Source: Micropterix aruncella
Taxonomy: Eukaryota; Arthropoda; Insecta; Lepidoptera; Micropterigidae
Direction of reading: 5' to 3'
NCBI GenBank assembly: GCA_944548615.1
Contig: OX155973.1
Coordinates: forward strand, 19,445,543 to 19,509,542
DNA length: 64,000 nucleotides
Shown: positions 1 to 11,720 of the stretch, piece by piece
Layout: each line of letters begins with the position of its first letter
Numbering within the stretch: position 1 is the stretch's first letter
Notes under the pieces: generated by a model
Seen by the model: the letters and a program-made list of their open reading frames with translations, nothing else
Database searches by the model: none
What the model was told of the DNA's origin: nothing
Made by a program: the position numbers and the translations under genes

Positions 1-514
1 TTTCTAAATGTAAAAGGTCCATTATAAGATAACACTGCCTATTCTCCTTTCCAACCCTATTCTAAATAAACACGTGAAAACCGTCAATTTTTCGAATCCT
101 GCTACCTGGACCTACAGCGCTCTCAATATATTGTAGTTACATGAAAAAGGAAATTACACCAACCAGTCTGCAAAACCAGTAGCTATGACGCTAAATCCGT
201 TCATATTCTATCAAAGAAAGTAGAGTAGAGCAACAGCTTAATTTTTGCCGACCGCATCTTCCAGCCAATCACTTTCGGATTTAATAGGTTCAATAGTAGC
301 TACAGTATAATTAAAGCAAATTGAATATCACCTTCACTATACGGCAAGCGAGATGAACCGTAAAAAAGAGCAATATTTTAGAGTTGCGGATCGAAATTAG
401 AAAATTGGAATTGATTTTTGTGATGGAATCGGTTTCAATTATTTAATTCCTAAACAATAATGTAAGCTACTATATTATAATATAACAAAATATAAATAGG
501 CTACGGATTAGCAT
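1..514. other. AT-rich non-coding stretch, nothing recognised
   Basis: No open frame, repeat or motif that I recognise. The base composition matches the rest of the background. Confidence 0.4.
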
Positions 515-790
515 ATACAGGGTGAGTTTTAAGTTATCGGCATCCTTGAAGGGGTAAATTAGTATGAGCAAGTAAACAACTTTTAATTTTAAAAAAATGG
601 AAAAAGAAATATTTCATATATTTTTTTCTGTATTTGTTATTATTGTAAATCTTACTTATTGAAAAAAAGCTTTATAAGTGTTGAGGGCATTTTACCATCT
701 AGTAGTAGGTAAAATATCGCTAAAAAGTAAAATATCGATAATATTATTAGCGATATTTTACCTACCGCTAGATTGCGCAAAATGGTAAAA
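515..790. mobile_element. Foldback MITE, family H, copy 1 (one outer arm and the core)
   Basis: The outer end reads ACAGGGTGAGTTTT at about 517. The core at about 700-777 is an imperfect palindrome, with TAGGTAAAATATCGC answered by GCGATATTTTACCTA. A second, more complete copy lies at 45500-45875 and shares both the end and the core. The expected right-hand outer end is not visible here, so this copy is truncated or has diverged. Whole-element inverted symmetry without coding capacity points to a non-autonomous DNA element; the superfamily is not clear. Confidence 0.5.
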
Positions 791-1097
791 ACGTTAAGCT
801 AAAAGAAGATAATCAAAGTGAATATCAGATTTTTGCTTGTTGAAATACTCTCAGGTTAAGAGAAATAATCAAAACCTTTTTTACATATAACGGAAGGTGG
901 AAAGTAACATGGAAAAGGTGGAAAGTTACATCGTAGGAAAAGTAACATGACACAACATAATTTATGAAAATCTGTAAAAAAAATAAAGATTGATTAGGTA
1001 CTTTTAAATGGAGATTGTTTTTGAGAAAAAAATAAACAAATTTTAATCAAAATAAAATAAAACCAATATTATTCATCTACAGTGAAGTTAAAAAAAT

Positions 1098-1161
1098 GGT
1101 TGTGTGACCCCGAAACTTGGCAAGTAGCCAAGGACTTATGGAAGGATACAAAACTTTACAA
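1098..1161 (+). mobile_element. Family B repeat, 5' fragment split by a family A insertion
   Basis: The start, GGTTGTGTGACCCCGA, followed by a 'caagt..ccaaggact' block, matches the start of the longer family B copy at 21490. Family B resumes at 3023 on the other side of the family A insertion, although sequence is missing between the two parts. The last 14 bases (1148-1161) are the left target-site duplication of the inserted element. Confidence 0.5.
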
Positions 1162-3008
1162 ATAGAGTTGTCAACAACAACGGGCGAACCCGTCACCTAA
1201 GGAAGTTTTAACGATTAATCTTTCTATCTCCCCTGAAAGGAACGCAGAAGACTTGGACAAAGATCGATAAAAGCTTTTATACATTAAACGAATATTTCTC
1301 ATAATATTATATTGTAGGCATGCATTTTCATTTTGTTTTTACAATAATTCAATTAGGAAGATTACCAATTTTCAATTATATACATTTCGTAGTTATAGGC
1401 GGATTTTTGATTATTCCTTGATTTTGATTTTTTTTCATTATTTTTTATATTATTGGTGAATTATTTTTTATTAATTGTTTTCTACTGTTACATTTTAAAT
1501 TATATACATTTCGTATTTATAGGCGGAATTTTGATTATTCCTTGATTTTGATTTTTTCTTTATTTTTTATATTATTGGTGAATTATTTTTTCTAATTGTC
1601 TTCTACTGTTAGTTCTACTTATCCGGTCTGTTTAGATTTTTTCATGTTAAACCAGTGAAATAATTACATTTTTTAAAAAGATATTATAATTACCAGATAA
1701 GTCAATTTAGCAGATAAGTAAATTTGTCAATCTGTTTTAATAACAGGTAATTGTGAGATACATAGTTATACGCATTATCACCATAAATGTACCACCACAA
1801 TTTCGGACAATAAAAATATTTCTATTTCTATTTCCATTTCAAAACAGTCCAATGTCAAGAAATAGAAATAGAAATAGAAATATTTTTATTGTCCGAAATT
1901 GTGGTGGTACATTTATGGTGATAATGCGTAAAACTATGTATCTCACAATTACCTGTTATTAAAACAGATTGACAAATTTACTTATCTGCTAAATTGACTT
2001 ATCTGCTAATTATAATATTTTATTAAAAATGCAATTATTTCACTGGTTTAACATGAAAAAATTTAAACAGACTGGATAAGTAGAACTAGCAATAGAAGAC
2101 AATTAGAAAAAATAATTCACCAATAAATAAAGAAAAAAATAAAGAAAAAATAAAAAATCAAGGAATAATCAAAATTCCGCCTATAAATACGAAATGTATA
2201 TAATTTAAAATGAAACAGTAGAAAACAATTAATAAAAAACAATTCACCAATAATATAAAAAATAATGAAAAAAAATCAAAATCAAGGAATAATCAAAAAA
2301 TAATCAAAAATCCGCCTATAAATACGAAATGTATATAATTGAAAATTTGTAATCTTCCTAATTGAATTAATTTAAAAACAAAATGAAAATGCATGCCTAC
2401 AATATAATATTATGAGAAATATTCGTTTAATGTGTAAAAGCTTTTATCGATAAGCCATTTTTTCAAGCTCCGCCACATGCCCGTAAGAGGCCAACGCCTT
2501 AACCGCGAGATAACTAGGTGTGTTACCCAGCGGTCTTACACTCACGCCCTTACTTCCAATTGTGACCAGATTATTCGGGACTCTCCATTGCTTACGAGTT
2601 CGAGGTCGCTTGCGCGGTCGTCTCCCTTACGAAGCAGTGAAACGGTGTATACCGAATCTATCGCTTTGCCCGGCTGTTCACCCAGGATCGGGTAGCCGAT
2701 GGTCGTTTCAAGAGCAGTCGCCGTAAGGTCCGCAACCACCCCCGCTCTATAGGAAACAGTACTGCTTCCAGACTCCCCCGACTGTTAGTCAGAGTGCACA
2801 GTCGATTGGCTTACGCCGCACGGTGCGCAGACCGTTTAGGAGCACCAGAAGGTTGATTCCTAGGGGAAACTAGCCCTAAGGCCAGAGTCCTGCCAGGGCT
2901 CGCACTTCATGCGTGGAGGCCGCCGGATGGGTGTTGACCCGTGAGTGTGACCAACCCTGAACAGAATGGGTCTTCGTGGCCAACTCAGCAAGGGCCCATT
3001 AGCTCTCA
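1162..3008 (-). mobile_element. Family A SINE-like retroelement, copy A1, interrupted by palindrome P
   Basis: Flanked by a perfect 14-bp target-site duplication, ACAAAACTTTACAA, at 1148-1161 and 3009-3022. Without the 1.19 kb insertion at 1266-2452 the element is about 660 bp, the same as copy A2. The sense strand is minus: the 5' end is the GAGCTAATGGGCCC end near 3005, and the 3' end is the hairpin ACGGG-TTCG-CCCGT (1180-1193 in reverse) followed by GTTGACAACTCTA. There is no poly-A or simple tail. Family A also occurs at 18070, 18980, 24391, 33799 and 48635. GC content is clearly higher than the surroundings. The open frames inside are not conserved between copies, so I do not call a protein. 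Confidence 0.75.
1266..2452. mobile_element. Palindromic foldback element P, arms of about 590 bp
   Basis: The left end ATCGATAAAAGCTTTTA is answered by TAAAAGCTTTTATCGAT at the right end. The two arms mirror each other through the whole length to a centre near 1848, where ATTTCTATTTC meets GAAATAGAAATAG. Each arm also contains an internal direct repeat of about 120 bp (for example at 1373 and 1495, both carrying ACATTTCGTA-TTATAGGCGGA). Arm divergence is low, with small indels. There is no coding capacity; the 69-residue frame across the centre is a by-product of the symmetry. It is inserted in family A copy A1. A lone half-arm occurs at 50038-50418. It resembles foldback or MITE-type DNA elements. 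Confidence 0.75.
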
Positions 3009-3022
3009 ACAAAACTTTACAA

Positions 3023-3290
3023 TGTAATTTCAGTCTAGAAAGGCTCCAGTGTACCACATTTCAAGCCTACAAGTCCAATATTTCGAGATAGAAAATGACT
3101 AGTTCGCCCACTGGTAGACTGATTTCAACCACAACCTTAACATCTCTTACCATGACCAAATGATGCCTGTATGCAAAATTTCAGCTCAATCGGATTAAGC
3201 GTTTGGGCGCTATCCGAGGAATACACACACACACACACACACTCAAAGACACACATATAGACTTCGCGGATATTTAGAACCGTCGAAACG
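3023..3290 (+). mobile_element. Family B repeat, continuation after copy A1, ending in (CA)n
   Basis: The phrases AATATTTCGAGATAGAAAA, 'tttcagctcaatcgga' and 'cgtttgggcgctatc' recur in the family B copies at 12810, 21490 and, inverted, at 13950 and 52865. A (CA)10-type run lies at about 3223-3243. It is the remainder of the copy split at 1162. Confidence 0.55.
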
Positions 3291-3342
3291 TTATGGCATA
3301 GTGATTGTGCTAAATGTTTATTTAAAAATAATTACTTAAAAA

Positions 3343-3378
3343 TTACTGTTTTACAAAAAATACTTTGTAAAACAGTAA
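3343..3378. repeat. Perfect 15-bp inverted repeat, 6-nt loop
   Basis: TTACTGTTTTACAAA is answered exactly by TTTGTAAAACAGTAA with the loop AAATAC. It is too short in total to call a MITE. Confidence 0.7.
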
Positions 3379-3379
3379 A

Positions 3380-4140
3380 TAAGTCACTTGTCACTTCTCA
3401 TTGGTATGGCACCACCATAAAAGTATAGCATTTCGCTAGCGCATACACATTATTTAATGACAACCAAGAAATACAAAAATCTTTGTGTAACAATTCGCTT
3501 GGAACACGTAATCTATCCGGCATGTTTAATTAATTACGTTACGGTTACGTCTCGATGACCTGCGCTATGACCCTTTTTTTCAATAACTACCTAATGATTG
3601 GTCACCATACTTGTAACCAATGACTTGAAATGTTCTGTCACCATCTCCCAGTCTATTATGTATTGTTTTCCGGGCGTGACAACCGCGTTTGTGTATTTTA
3701 CAGAAATGATGGTGGTATCTGTTTACTTTTATAATCACAGCAGAAGAAAATATATAATAATGTATGCTAAAACTTAACCAACACAACTTTCAAATTGTAG
3801 TCCGACTAAGTGATGGACAGTCGCATTATAGGGCAATGCCATTCATCACGCTCCATGTGCAGATATCAAGCGAAACAAATAAATTCCATGTAATTTGGAA
3901 TGATACAATCGTAATGTATTCCCAACGCCATTTGCATATAAAGTCGGAGATGTTCCGTAGAATAAGAAAGAGACGTTTACTAATTCACCAGATGCGACAC
4001 GCGTTTAAAATCGGCCGATACGCCAACTCTATATCAAGATGCTGGGGGTGTCAAACACTACGGGAGAAGCCGTTACCCCAGGGTAATGGCATTAGTTCGT
4101 AATGCCTCCCGGTAGCTAACGATTTCGTGGACAAGGGTCA
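3380..4140. other. Non-coding stretch with no recognised repeat
   Basis: Contains a 112-codon plus-strand frame at 3764-4102 with no recognisable domain. The 3' part (4030-4130) is moderately GC-rich. Nothing supports a gene. Confidence 0.35.
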
Positions 4141-4147
4141 TAACCGT

Positions 4148-4620
4148 TCGAGTAGCGGCAAAATTTCATGGCAGACCGCGGCAATTTATTGGAATTTCTT
4201 GCAATATCGCCGCGCACGACAAAAAGTACTATAACTAAGGAACTACTATAGCAATTATTAAAAAAATTACTGTACAATGATCGCATTTAAATTTCATATA
4301 TAGAATATGGAAACCTCATTTTGTAAAACAATTAGATAAATATGAGAAAGTCGAAAAAGTGAAAAAAACACGGCATTTCTAACTTGTACTTGTCTTACGG
4401 ACAAAATACGGAACCCCATTTAGAAATCGTAAATACTATCGTGATATTTATTAGATTCTCTATCAAAGCTAATATTTCGTTTTGCTTATTTACATACAAA
4501 ATTATTTAGATATTAGCTCATAAACCAATAAAAATTTTGATTTATAAAAAAAAAAATTATGATGTTTGAAAATGGAATTTTACCAGAAATATCTGCGAAA
4601 TGACGCACTAAATTATTCTT
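4148..4620 (+). repeat. Dispersed repeat family L, copy 1
   Basis: About 475 bp that recurs in the same orientation at 29881-30365. Both start with 'cgagtagcggca.aatttc' and 'ggcagaccgcggcaattta' and end with 'ccagaaatat.tgcgaaatgacg'. The copies differ by many substitutions and small gaps, so both are old. The class is unknown and no coding frame is preserved. Confidence 0.65.
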
Positions 4621-4839
4621 ACGGTTGTCTATGTATCTATTAGCTGTATGAACAGCTAATAACAAAATACCCTTAACTTATCCTAATCTTTATCCTTGCC
4701 TGTGCAAAAATAATAAAATCTTTATATTGTAAGCCTATCACCACTTATTTGGCATATATTTGTATTAGTTGATTTTAAATATAAATACATTACTTATATG
4801 TGTACTGTGCGATGACAATTTAAAAATTGGTTATCAAAT

Positions 4840-4968
4840 GGTTGACTGTAAGGTATCTCTGTAGCGATAAGTCTGCCATTTGTACATAAATAGATTTTGT
4901 AAAACCAGTGTAAATAATAATTATGTAAAATTATTTTTTTCACAACAAAGTTTTTCTATTCTATTCTA
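4840..4968 (+). mobile_element. LINE 3' tail, CR1/Daphne-like, with (TTCTA)n end
   Basis: 'ggttgactgtaaggtat' followed by 'gataagtctgccatttgtac' is a diverged form of the 3' ends at 20150, 33590 and 47430. It ends near (TTCTA)3 at about 4955-4970. CR1-group LINEs characteristically end in short tandem repeats rather than poly-A. Confidence 0.45.
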
Positions 4969-5289
4969 TTGCATGATGTGCGTGATCTGCTACTCTCTAT
5001 CCCTGGTCACATCACTAACCATCTCATTCTCTTTCTTCGTGCATGGAGCTCGTCTTTGAAATGCTTTACTGAAAAATGTAAGAACCGCGCCAAGCATGTT
5101 TTAAAAACAGACTCAGAGGACATTTGGATTCTTTCACATAATTTCCCTTTCCCTACCCATTCATCTCGTGTTACCATTCAAAGCGTGTTATTATTATTAT
5201 TACTAAAAGTGTTTTTTTAATAGTTGGATCAACCTCCTGTTCTTGTAATAAATTAATAGTTTAAAAAAAAACACTAAAACACGCTTTTG

Positions 5290-5447
5290 GGCTATGATAC
5301 GATATTCACATACACACGGCTATGATACGATATTCACATACACACGGCTATGATACGATATTCACATACACACGGCTATGATACGATATTCACATACACA
5401 CGGCTATGATACGATATTCACATACACACGGCTATGATACGATATTC
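5290..5447. repeat. 28-bp tandem repeat, five full units and a partial sixth
   Basis: Units of 28 bp start GGCTATGATACGATATTC and continue CACATACACAC, with starts at 5290, 5318, 5346, 5374, 5402 and 5430. The units are identical, so the expansion is recent. The last partial unit runs into unrelated 'ccatcatggaatgcc', a sequence that recurs at 5815. Confidence 0.95.
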
Positions 5448-5870
5448 CATCATGGAATGCCAGTGCCTATCTTCCGGCTTCATCATCAGACCAATCATCC
5501 CCTCCTTTTAAAACTTTAGCGTCCTTATAGGTGTTAGATTATTTTGATGTGGCAAATCTGTGCCCACAAAGAGTAAAGTATATACTTCTTTTTATCCTCC
5601 TCTATTTTATTTGTCATACTCTTTATATAGGTTAAGTTATGTAGTCTACAATAGTATAGGTTAGCTCTAAAATATTTCCTGCAGGCAATAAGCTCGCCTT
5701 TTCTTAAGAATAAAGTTTTATTATTATTATTATTATTATTATTACCTTGAAACCTAATCGTGGTCAAAGTTCATTCCAAGACTTTTCTAGCAAGTCCAAA
5801 CACAGCTATGATACGATGTTCCATCATGAAGTTCCAGTTCATATCTTCCGACTCCATTATCAGATCAGTT
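5430..5870 (+). repeat. Family C repeat, two copies flanking a LINE tail
   Basis: 'gctatgatacgatattccatcatg' at 5430-5495 recurs with substitutions at 5806-5870 ('gctatgatacgatgttccatcatg'); both continue into 'tatcttccg.ctccat.atcaga'. Between them sits the family M tail (5557-5745). The 28-bp array grew from the left edge of the first copy. Confidence 0.5.
5557..5745 (+). mobile_element. Retroelement 3' tail, family M, copy 1, ending in (TTA)n
   Basis: Runs from 'ctgtgcccacaaagagtaaag' to 'cttaagaataaag' followed by (TTA)8. Nearly the same sequence is at 9101-9298, also ending in (TTA)n. Identical ends with a triplet-repeat tail fit a LINE or SINE 3' end. No coding part is attached. Confidence 0.6.
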
Positions 5871-5949
5871 CGACAGTACCATATTGTCATCAGAACTACA
5901 TACAGCTGCCAATTTTCATGACGCTACGATCCTTGGAAGATGGTTAAAT

Positions 5950-6957
5950 TAGTTACCATAGATTACATTACATAGTTAGTAACATACAGGTCGACCTAAT
6001 AAAAGAGTGTTAAAAAAAGGCACTAACATCATAAAATGCTATTTTACGTCAAAACATGCAAATCTTCTGAAAACATTAATGTCGAATCTATTGTGGACAC
6101 AGACAGATCTTATGCGAATCTGTAGCTGTGGAGTGGACGGTGAGAAATGTTGTTGATTGGTGAACCGTCGCACGTCGAATGCAGAGTCGATGGCCGTGTT
6201 GGCCCGGCAGCGTGACCGAATCAAGTGAATGTGAGCATAGTTGAGCCAATTGCCGCTGTAACAACAGCTCTTGCTGATATATCATTGCCTACTCCACTTC
6301 TTTAATGCAAATACTACAAAGAGACAACTAAATTAACGGTCCAAGAACGCACTAAATGTAGAAGGAATGGTTAATTGTGGTTATGAATTGTAATCATTAG
6401 AATAAATGAATTTACCTTCTTGGGCACGTGTATCGAGTTCGTCTAACTGAACCTAGCACTCGTTCCTAATATAATAATATTTACATAATTATAGGCAATC
6501 TGCAATAACTGCATTACAGAAAATATTCAATGCTTTTTATTATTTTTTTTTTATAACTTAGGGGATTTAAATATAAGATATTATTCTACAGGGCGAACTA
6601 TTTAAAAACAAAATTTAAAAATATTTACCAAGCATAGAAATTTTAAATATATTTTTAAAAACTAGAAAAAATTGAAATTTTAATGACATCTAAGTTTTAA
6701 ATATTATAATGTCTAAGTGACGTCCACCAGCTTGTCTACCTTCTTCGTAATCTTCAAGTCGCACTCGCAGATTCTCAAAAACACGTTGACAAGTCGCTAC
6801 CGGAATAGCGTTGATTTTCCGTATAACATTTTTGTTTTACCTGGTTTTTTGTTATTTGATTATCTTCAAAAATTGATTATCAACTTGGATTGGATTTCAA
6901 TTTCAACTTGGATTATCTAAACACTGGCGTGTCTATCGACACCACCGGCGCTCCCTA
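5950..6957. other. Unique sequence with a GC-richer island at about 6070-6300
   Basis: 6070-6300 is GC-richer than its surroundings and has no match elsewhere in the window. It has frames of 61-65 codons but no recognisable protein. It could be a conserved non-coding element or an old unidentified repeat. The rest is AT-rich and featureless. Confidence 0.3.
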
Positions 6958-7031
6958 CTACTAATACTAAAGTATTAAATGTATATAATACTAAAGTATT
7001 AAGTACTAATACTAAAGTATTAAGTATATTA
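6958..7031. repeat. Short tandem palindromic repeat
   Basis: AATACTAAAGTATT occurs three times, spaced by TAAGTA or TAAATGTAT segments. Each unit is itself an inverted repeat. Confidence 0.85.
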
Positions 7032-7039
7032 AATGTAAT

Positions 7040-7835
7040 CGTTATTATATTTAAGGTAAGTGTACTTGTGCACACCTTCCCTAAAGTAGTGCCATTGGTT
7101 ATATAACGGTAGTGCGCACACTTACCGCACACGGTGTCGTCACAGTATACCGAGAGAACAGTAGACGCTCTCTCAAGCGACAGGGCATTGCGGGAATAGG
7201 GTGCGAGGGAAGCGGGCAGAGGGTTACGTCTCGAAGTACGTCTTTAGTTAGCATTACGTGCGGGTAAATGTTTGCGACTTTTTCAAACGAATATCCGCGT
7301 GGGCCGAGTAGCGGACATCTGGTGGCCATTCGAGAGCCCTCACGACTCGTGACGTATTCGCTTCGATTTCAATTTCGTTCTAAGATAAGCTCCTGCCAGG
7401 TATACTGACGTGGGGTGTACGTGTGCGCAAATATATGATGCTAGTTTTTTGTACGGAGTAATAAGACCATCAGTTAATAAGGTTTCATGTTCCGACGTTA
7501 TTATATCCTAATAAATACTTAATATAATAAACATAGTTTCATTTCATTTAAAAAAAGAATTTATAAGTTTTGCGCAAAAACACTTTTCTTACATTGCTCC
7601 TCGACTGCTCAACAAAATGAATAGTGTTTTTCCTGCAGGACTGAAATCTAGGACTAGTCACCGCGTAAAGAAAAATTTAACTAAGTCACTTTTGATTATG
7701 GGTCGACAAGAAACGGAGACATTAATAACATATATATATATATTAAAATAGAGCACGATTTGTGAGATATATGTACATACCTATATAGTGCTATTTTATA
7801 TTTATCTATAAAATATATATTTATTTATATATGTA
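7040..7835. other. Unique sequence, GC-richer at 7120-7420
   Basis: 7120-7420 is GC-richer and single-copy in the window. A splice-donor-like CCAG|GTATAC lies near 7398-7407. No conserved frame is seen. It is a possible non-coding exon or regulatory island; the evidence is weak. Confidence 0.25.
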
Positions 7836-7984
7836 TGTGTATATATATATATATATATATGTATATTCTTAAATTTAATATTATTACGCACTATTATTTT
7901 GGAGACATATCTTTCTTCTTAAATTTAACATAATAATATACAAAGATAATAGAGCAAGTTACGAAAATCACTCTACCTTCTTTT

Positions 7985-8095
7985 ATATTAAGCCTACCTT
8001 AGTACAGGCGAGGCCTAGTTAGGATGGCTTTGCATTTAAAAATATTTGTAACATTATAGATTAATAAAGAATTTTGAATTTTATTTGATTTGAAT
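7985..8095 (+). mobile_element. LINE 3' tail, family D, copy 1
   Basis: 'cctaccttagtacaggcgaggcctagttagg' followed by AATAAAGAATTTTGAATTTT resembles the tails at 11975-12176 and 39515-39757. The block 'gccttagtacgggcct' is the shared hallmark. It probably represents the 3' UTR of one LINE family. Confidence 0.5.
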
Positions 8096-8539
8096 TTTAG
8101 TAAACTTTTTAGGTTTACCACAATCCAAATCCGAAAAAATGCATGCAAAAATGCATTTACCCAGACCGCCTATGTGAGGAATCGCTATGGAACCCCGAAC
8201 ATTCCATTATTTAGTTCCGCTCTCAATATGATCACTAGTTATTTCACAACAGCACCTACGTGAGCTCTATAACAATGATCCAAAAACAGTTAAGAAAACA
8301 GTCTGCTGTCACCACATACAGCTTTGAGCGAATCAGGCCTAGCGGCGAATACAAATGAAGTCAATAGACGCGTCCTTTTGCGGTATTTTCTTCACTCACT
8401 CACAATGGCATATTTTAAGATATTTGTAAAGGCATATTTTGCGTGAGCGGAATGGGTAATAATAAAAGCTTGCAGCGCTGTCCGACTTGAAGGTACTAAG
8501 TACCCACTCAGGCGCAAAGGTCAAAGACGAGGTAACACG

Positions 8540-8625
8540 CGGCGCGGTCACCGATAGTGGGTCAGTTAGGGCTGATAATATAGCGTTTGCTAACCTACGC
8601 TATGCCGACGACACGTCATAATAAG
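8540..8625 (+). pseudogene. LINE reverse transcriptase fragment with the YADD box
   Basis: Positions 8578-8619 read NIAFANLRYADDTS in one frame. 'LRYADDT' is the catalytic motif C of non-LTR reverse transcriptases, and 'NLRYADDT' is most typical of the RTE group. The fragment stops abruptly just after the motif, at 8622, where T/A-rich sequence with a (TTTA)n run begins. No other part of the enzyme is preserved next to it. The motif identification is firm; the clade is an inference. Confidence 0.55.
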
Positions 8626-8874
8626 TTTTATTTATTTATTTATTTAATTAATTTAACAATTCATTAACAGTGCGTAAGTATCACTAATAATCATATCAAT
8701 AAAAAAATATATATAATTAAAATTAATATTAAAATTAAACACGGCCGATATGAGCATTAGCATTTAAATACTGCTGCTGCCCAACTAAGTGCCAGGACTT
8801 GTTCCAGGGCAGCTAGCTCTCTAGTTTTTAGATCACATATATTCGGCAATGAATAAAAAAATAAAATGGAAAAG

Positions 8875-9060
<186 letters not shown>

Positions 9061-9097
9061 CAGTCACCATTACAAATTATAACTAATAATCACTAAC

Positions 9098-9298
9098 AAT
9101 CTGTGCCCACAAAGAGTAAAGTATATACTTCTTTCTATCCTCCTCTATTTTATTTGTCATAATCTTTATATAGGTTAAGTTATGTAGTCTACTCGCAAAT
9201 AATGTTCTTACAATAGTATAGGTTAGCTCTAAAATATTGCCTGCAGGCAATAAGCTCGCCTTTTCTTAAGAATAAAGAGTTTTATTATTATTATTATT
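9098..9298 (+). mobile_element. Retroelement 3' tail, family M, copy 2, ending in (TTA)n
   Basis: Same sequence as 5557-5745, with a 15-bp extra stretch 'ctcgcaaataatgttcttac' in the middle. It ends AATAAAGAGTTTTATTATTA. Confidence 0.65.
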
Positions 9299-9299
9299 A

Positions 9300-10640
9300 A
9301 TGATCACAATAGGAAATAAAACACAAAAATAAATAATCGTGTTAATAAAATAAAAATAAAATAAAATGTCAAATAATATCAAACAATAGTCACAAAAATT
9401 TATGAACAAGTAATAGTAATAAATAAAAAAAGTCAAAGAAAATAATAATAATAATAAGAAATGTCAGGGATAAGATTTAATGATGGGAACTGTCTCGGTA
9501 TATTAATTTGTGGATATTTTGCCGGGCGTCATGTTTTAGCCAGGAATTAATTTTGGCTTTAAAAGAAGAAGAAGTTACTGGTATATTATATCCATCGACA
9601 TGTTTTTACTTTTATTTATGTATTTATTGATTTTACTGTTTCTCATTTTATATATTTATTTAAATGCTTACAGATGGTAGAAATTCAAAACAATGTATTA
9701 GCATTAATTATATATTTCATTAGATAGCTCAACGCCGTAGTACGTTTTAGCGCCTCTTCTGTACCGGCGACATTTAGGTGGCACTGATATTATTGTCCTG
9801 CGAAACTAATAACAATTTATTAGACCATCTTTAGCAACATTATTTAACCAATGATAAAAAATAACATTAAATTATTAGTGCTATCTATATCAGACATAAT
9901 ACGGAGTAATTAGAACGCCATCTACTAGTCTAATTGAATATTAAACTGCGTAATTATTACGTATTTTATTAAGTATACCAAATAAAAAATTTATATAGTA
10001 TATAAATAATAAGGGCTATGATATAAAAATTGCTTTGTTATAATATTATTATTTAAAGATAGGTTACCGTAACTGCGTGTTTAGCGCGCCATATATTAGG
10101 CTACTAAACATAAGAGAAGAATAATCAACGTTTGGAACTTCAAGTGCCTTCTATAAGTTGCTTTTTGTAGTAAAAACCTAGCTGCTGAAACCTAGTATGG
10201 TACTGAGCAGTTTGATACCCTATATAGTCAATGGTATTAGGTACATTTAATATTACGCCATGCAATATTATCAAAATTTAACACTTGATATACCTAGTTT
10301 CGATCTTAATATTTCGGTTTCCGATTTTATATTAGATTTAGGAGATAAGTAATTTAAGTAAATAGCTACGAAGAAACGTGATGTGATGTTATGTGACGTG
10401 AAAAGAGAGAAACGTGAAATTATTAGATGCGATGAACATTTAAGAATCCTATATAATACGTTCTTACTATTGGCTAGTGTTTTATTTTCGGCATGTAAAC
10501 TCGGGTTTTCCGTACATGGATCGAGACCAAAGTTATACCATGAAAATTGGTTTTTAATAAGGAAGCTACCCATATATAAGCTACTCTTTTTCCAGACGTT
10601 GTCAATCACAACACTGACATGCGGTTACTCAATTTCTGTG
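9300..10640. other. AT-rich non-coding stretch
   Basis: 9300-9700 is A/T-rich with short AATAA runs. 10271-10700 has open frames of 112 and 105 codons on opposite strands with no recognisable domain, so I treat them as chance. Confidence 0.35.
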
Positions 10641-10649
10641 TATTTTTGT

Positions 10650-11720
10650 CGTTTATCTATACGATATCCTGAAGCTTTTCTAAAATTTAATAATATATAG
10701 ATTTCGGTTGTCCAACTAGTATCTCAACCGTAACGTATTTGACAAGTGGAGTACTCGTACTACTACCACGTCATCGTGTAAGCAGGGAATATAGTGTGTA
10801 TATTTTAATGAGGTTCGGTTCAGTAAACGATTAGCATGAACCCAGCAGAGTCCGAACCCAATCGAGAAGTCACCGGCAGCTGGTCGCCGAAGAAGGATTC
10901 GGCTGTCAGTCATCGGCGTGGCTCCTCTCCTTCTTGATTACCTGTGTTGGATGGATTTTCCGTCGAGGTTGGTTACGAGGACCTCTACCACATGAGCGCA
11001 ATTTCCGAATCGCTGCGCCTTTTGCCGAAAGTATCCTAGAATAAAGTAGCTTACGACCGGTTTTAAAAGTCAACGCCACGACGTATCATGAAGACCCTGC
11101 CCGCACTCCTAACCGATCGCTCTCCACACCCTTGCTGCAAAATCTCCAAGTTTGCGATGGGTGCAGATCTTGTCCACGCCCATCTTCGAAGATGCATCGG
11201 AAGCTGTCACCGGATGATGTCAAATGCGACTAATCACCGGATTCCATTCAAAAGCCCAAGCAAGGAATATTTAAATGCATCCCAAGGTTTGGATGTATTT
11301 AATTTAATTTATCATCAAATGCTTCCTTAAAAGAGGTTAAAAACACGATTTACAGCCTTCGGGATTGATTAGTATTTCCTGGTCTGTTGAATATTGTAAT
11401 AAATATTATGTATTATACATTTTAAATATAATATAATGTAATATATAATATATATTTATATTACCTACCTATACGATACCCTGGGGCATTTTTAAAAATC
11501 TAGTATGATATTCATATCGGTTGTCTAAGTAATATCTTAACCGTAATGCAAGCAAGAAAGCATCATGATATAAGCAAGGAATACAGTTTGTATTATTTTT
11601 ATAAATTCTAAAAACTTGTTTGTTTTATTATCTGCCCTGGATATCAGCAAACGATACGCATTAACCCGACTGCACAACCGTCCAAATCCGTCCAAAGGAA
11701 TAAACCAATCTAATTCCATC
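10650..11720 (+). repeat. Diverged direct repeat pair, about 260 bp per copy
   Basis: 'ctatacgatatcctg' through 'atttcggttgtccaactagtatctcaaccgtaac' at 10655-10740 recurs at 11465-11545. Similarity continues through 'cagcaaacgatacgcat...aacccgactg' at about 10828 and 11645. The segment between (10920-11400) shows no further repeat. The class is unknown. Confidence 0.5.

Noticed and set aside
3764..4102. 112-codon plus-strand frame as a gene
   Set aside because: Composition and content show no domain, and the sequence runs straight into an old dispersed repeat at 4148.
5290..5447. CRISPR-like array of 28-bp repeats
   Set aside because: The units are directly adjacent with no spacers, and the genome is eukaryotic. 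It is a minisatellite.
10271..10700. Overlapping frames of 112 (minus) and 105 (plus) codons
   Set aside because: No domain, repeat relation or coding bias that I can see. Antisense frames of similar length are common by chance.
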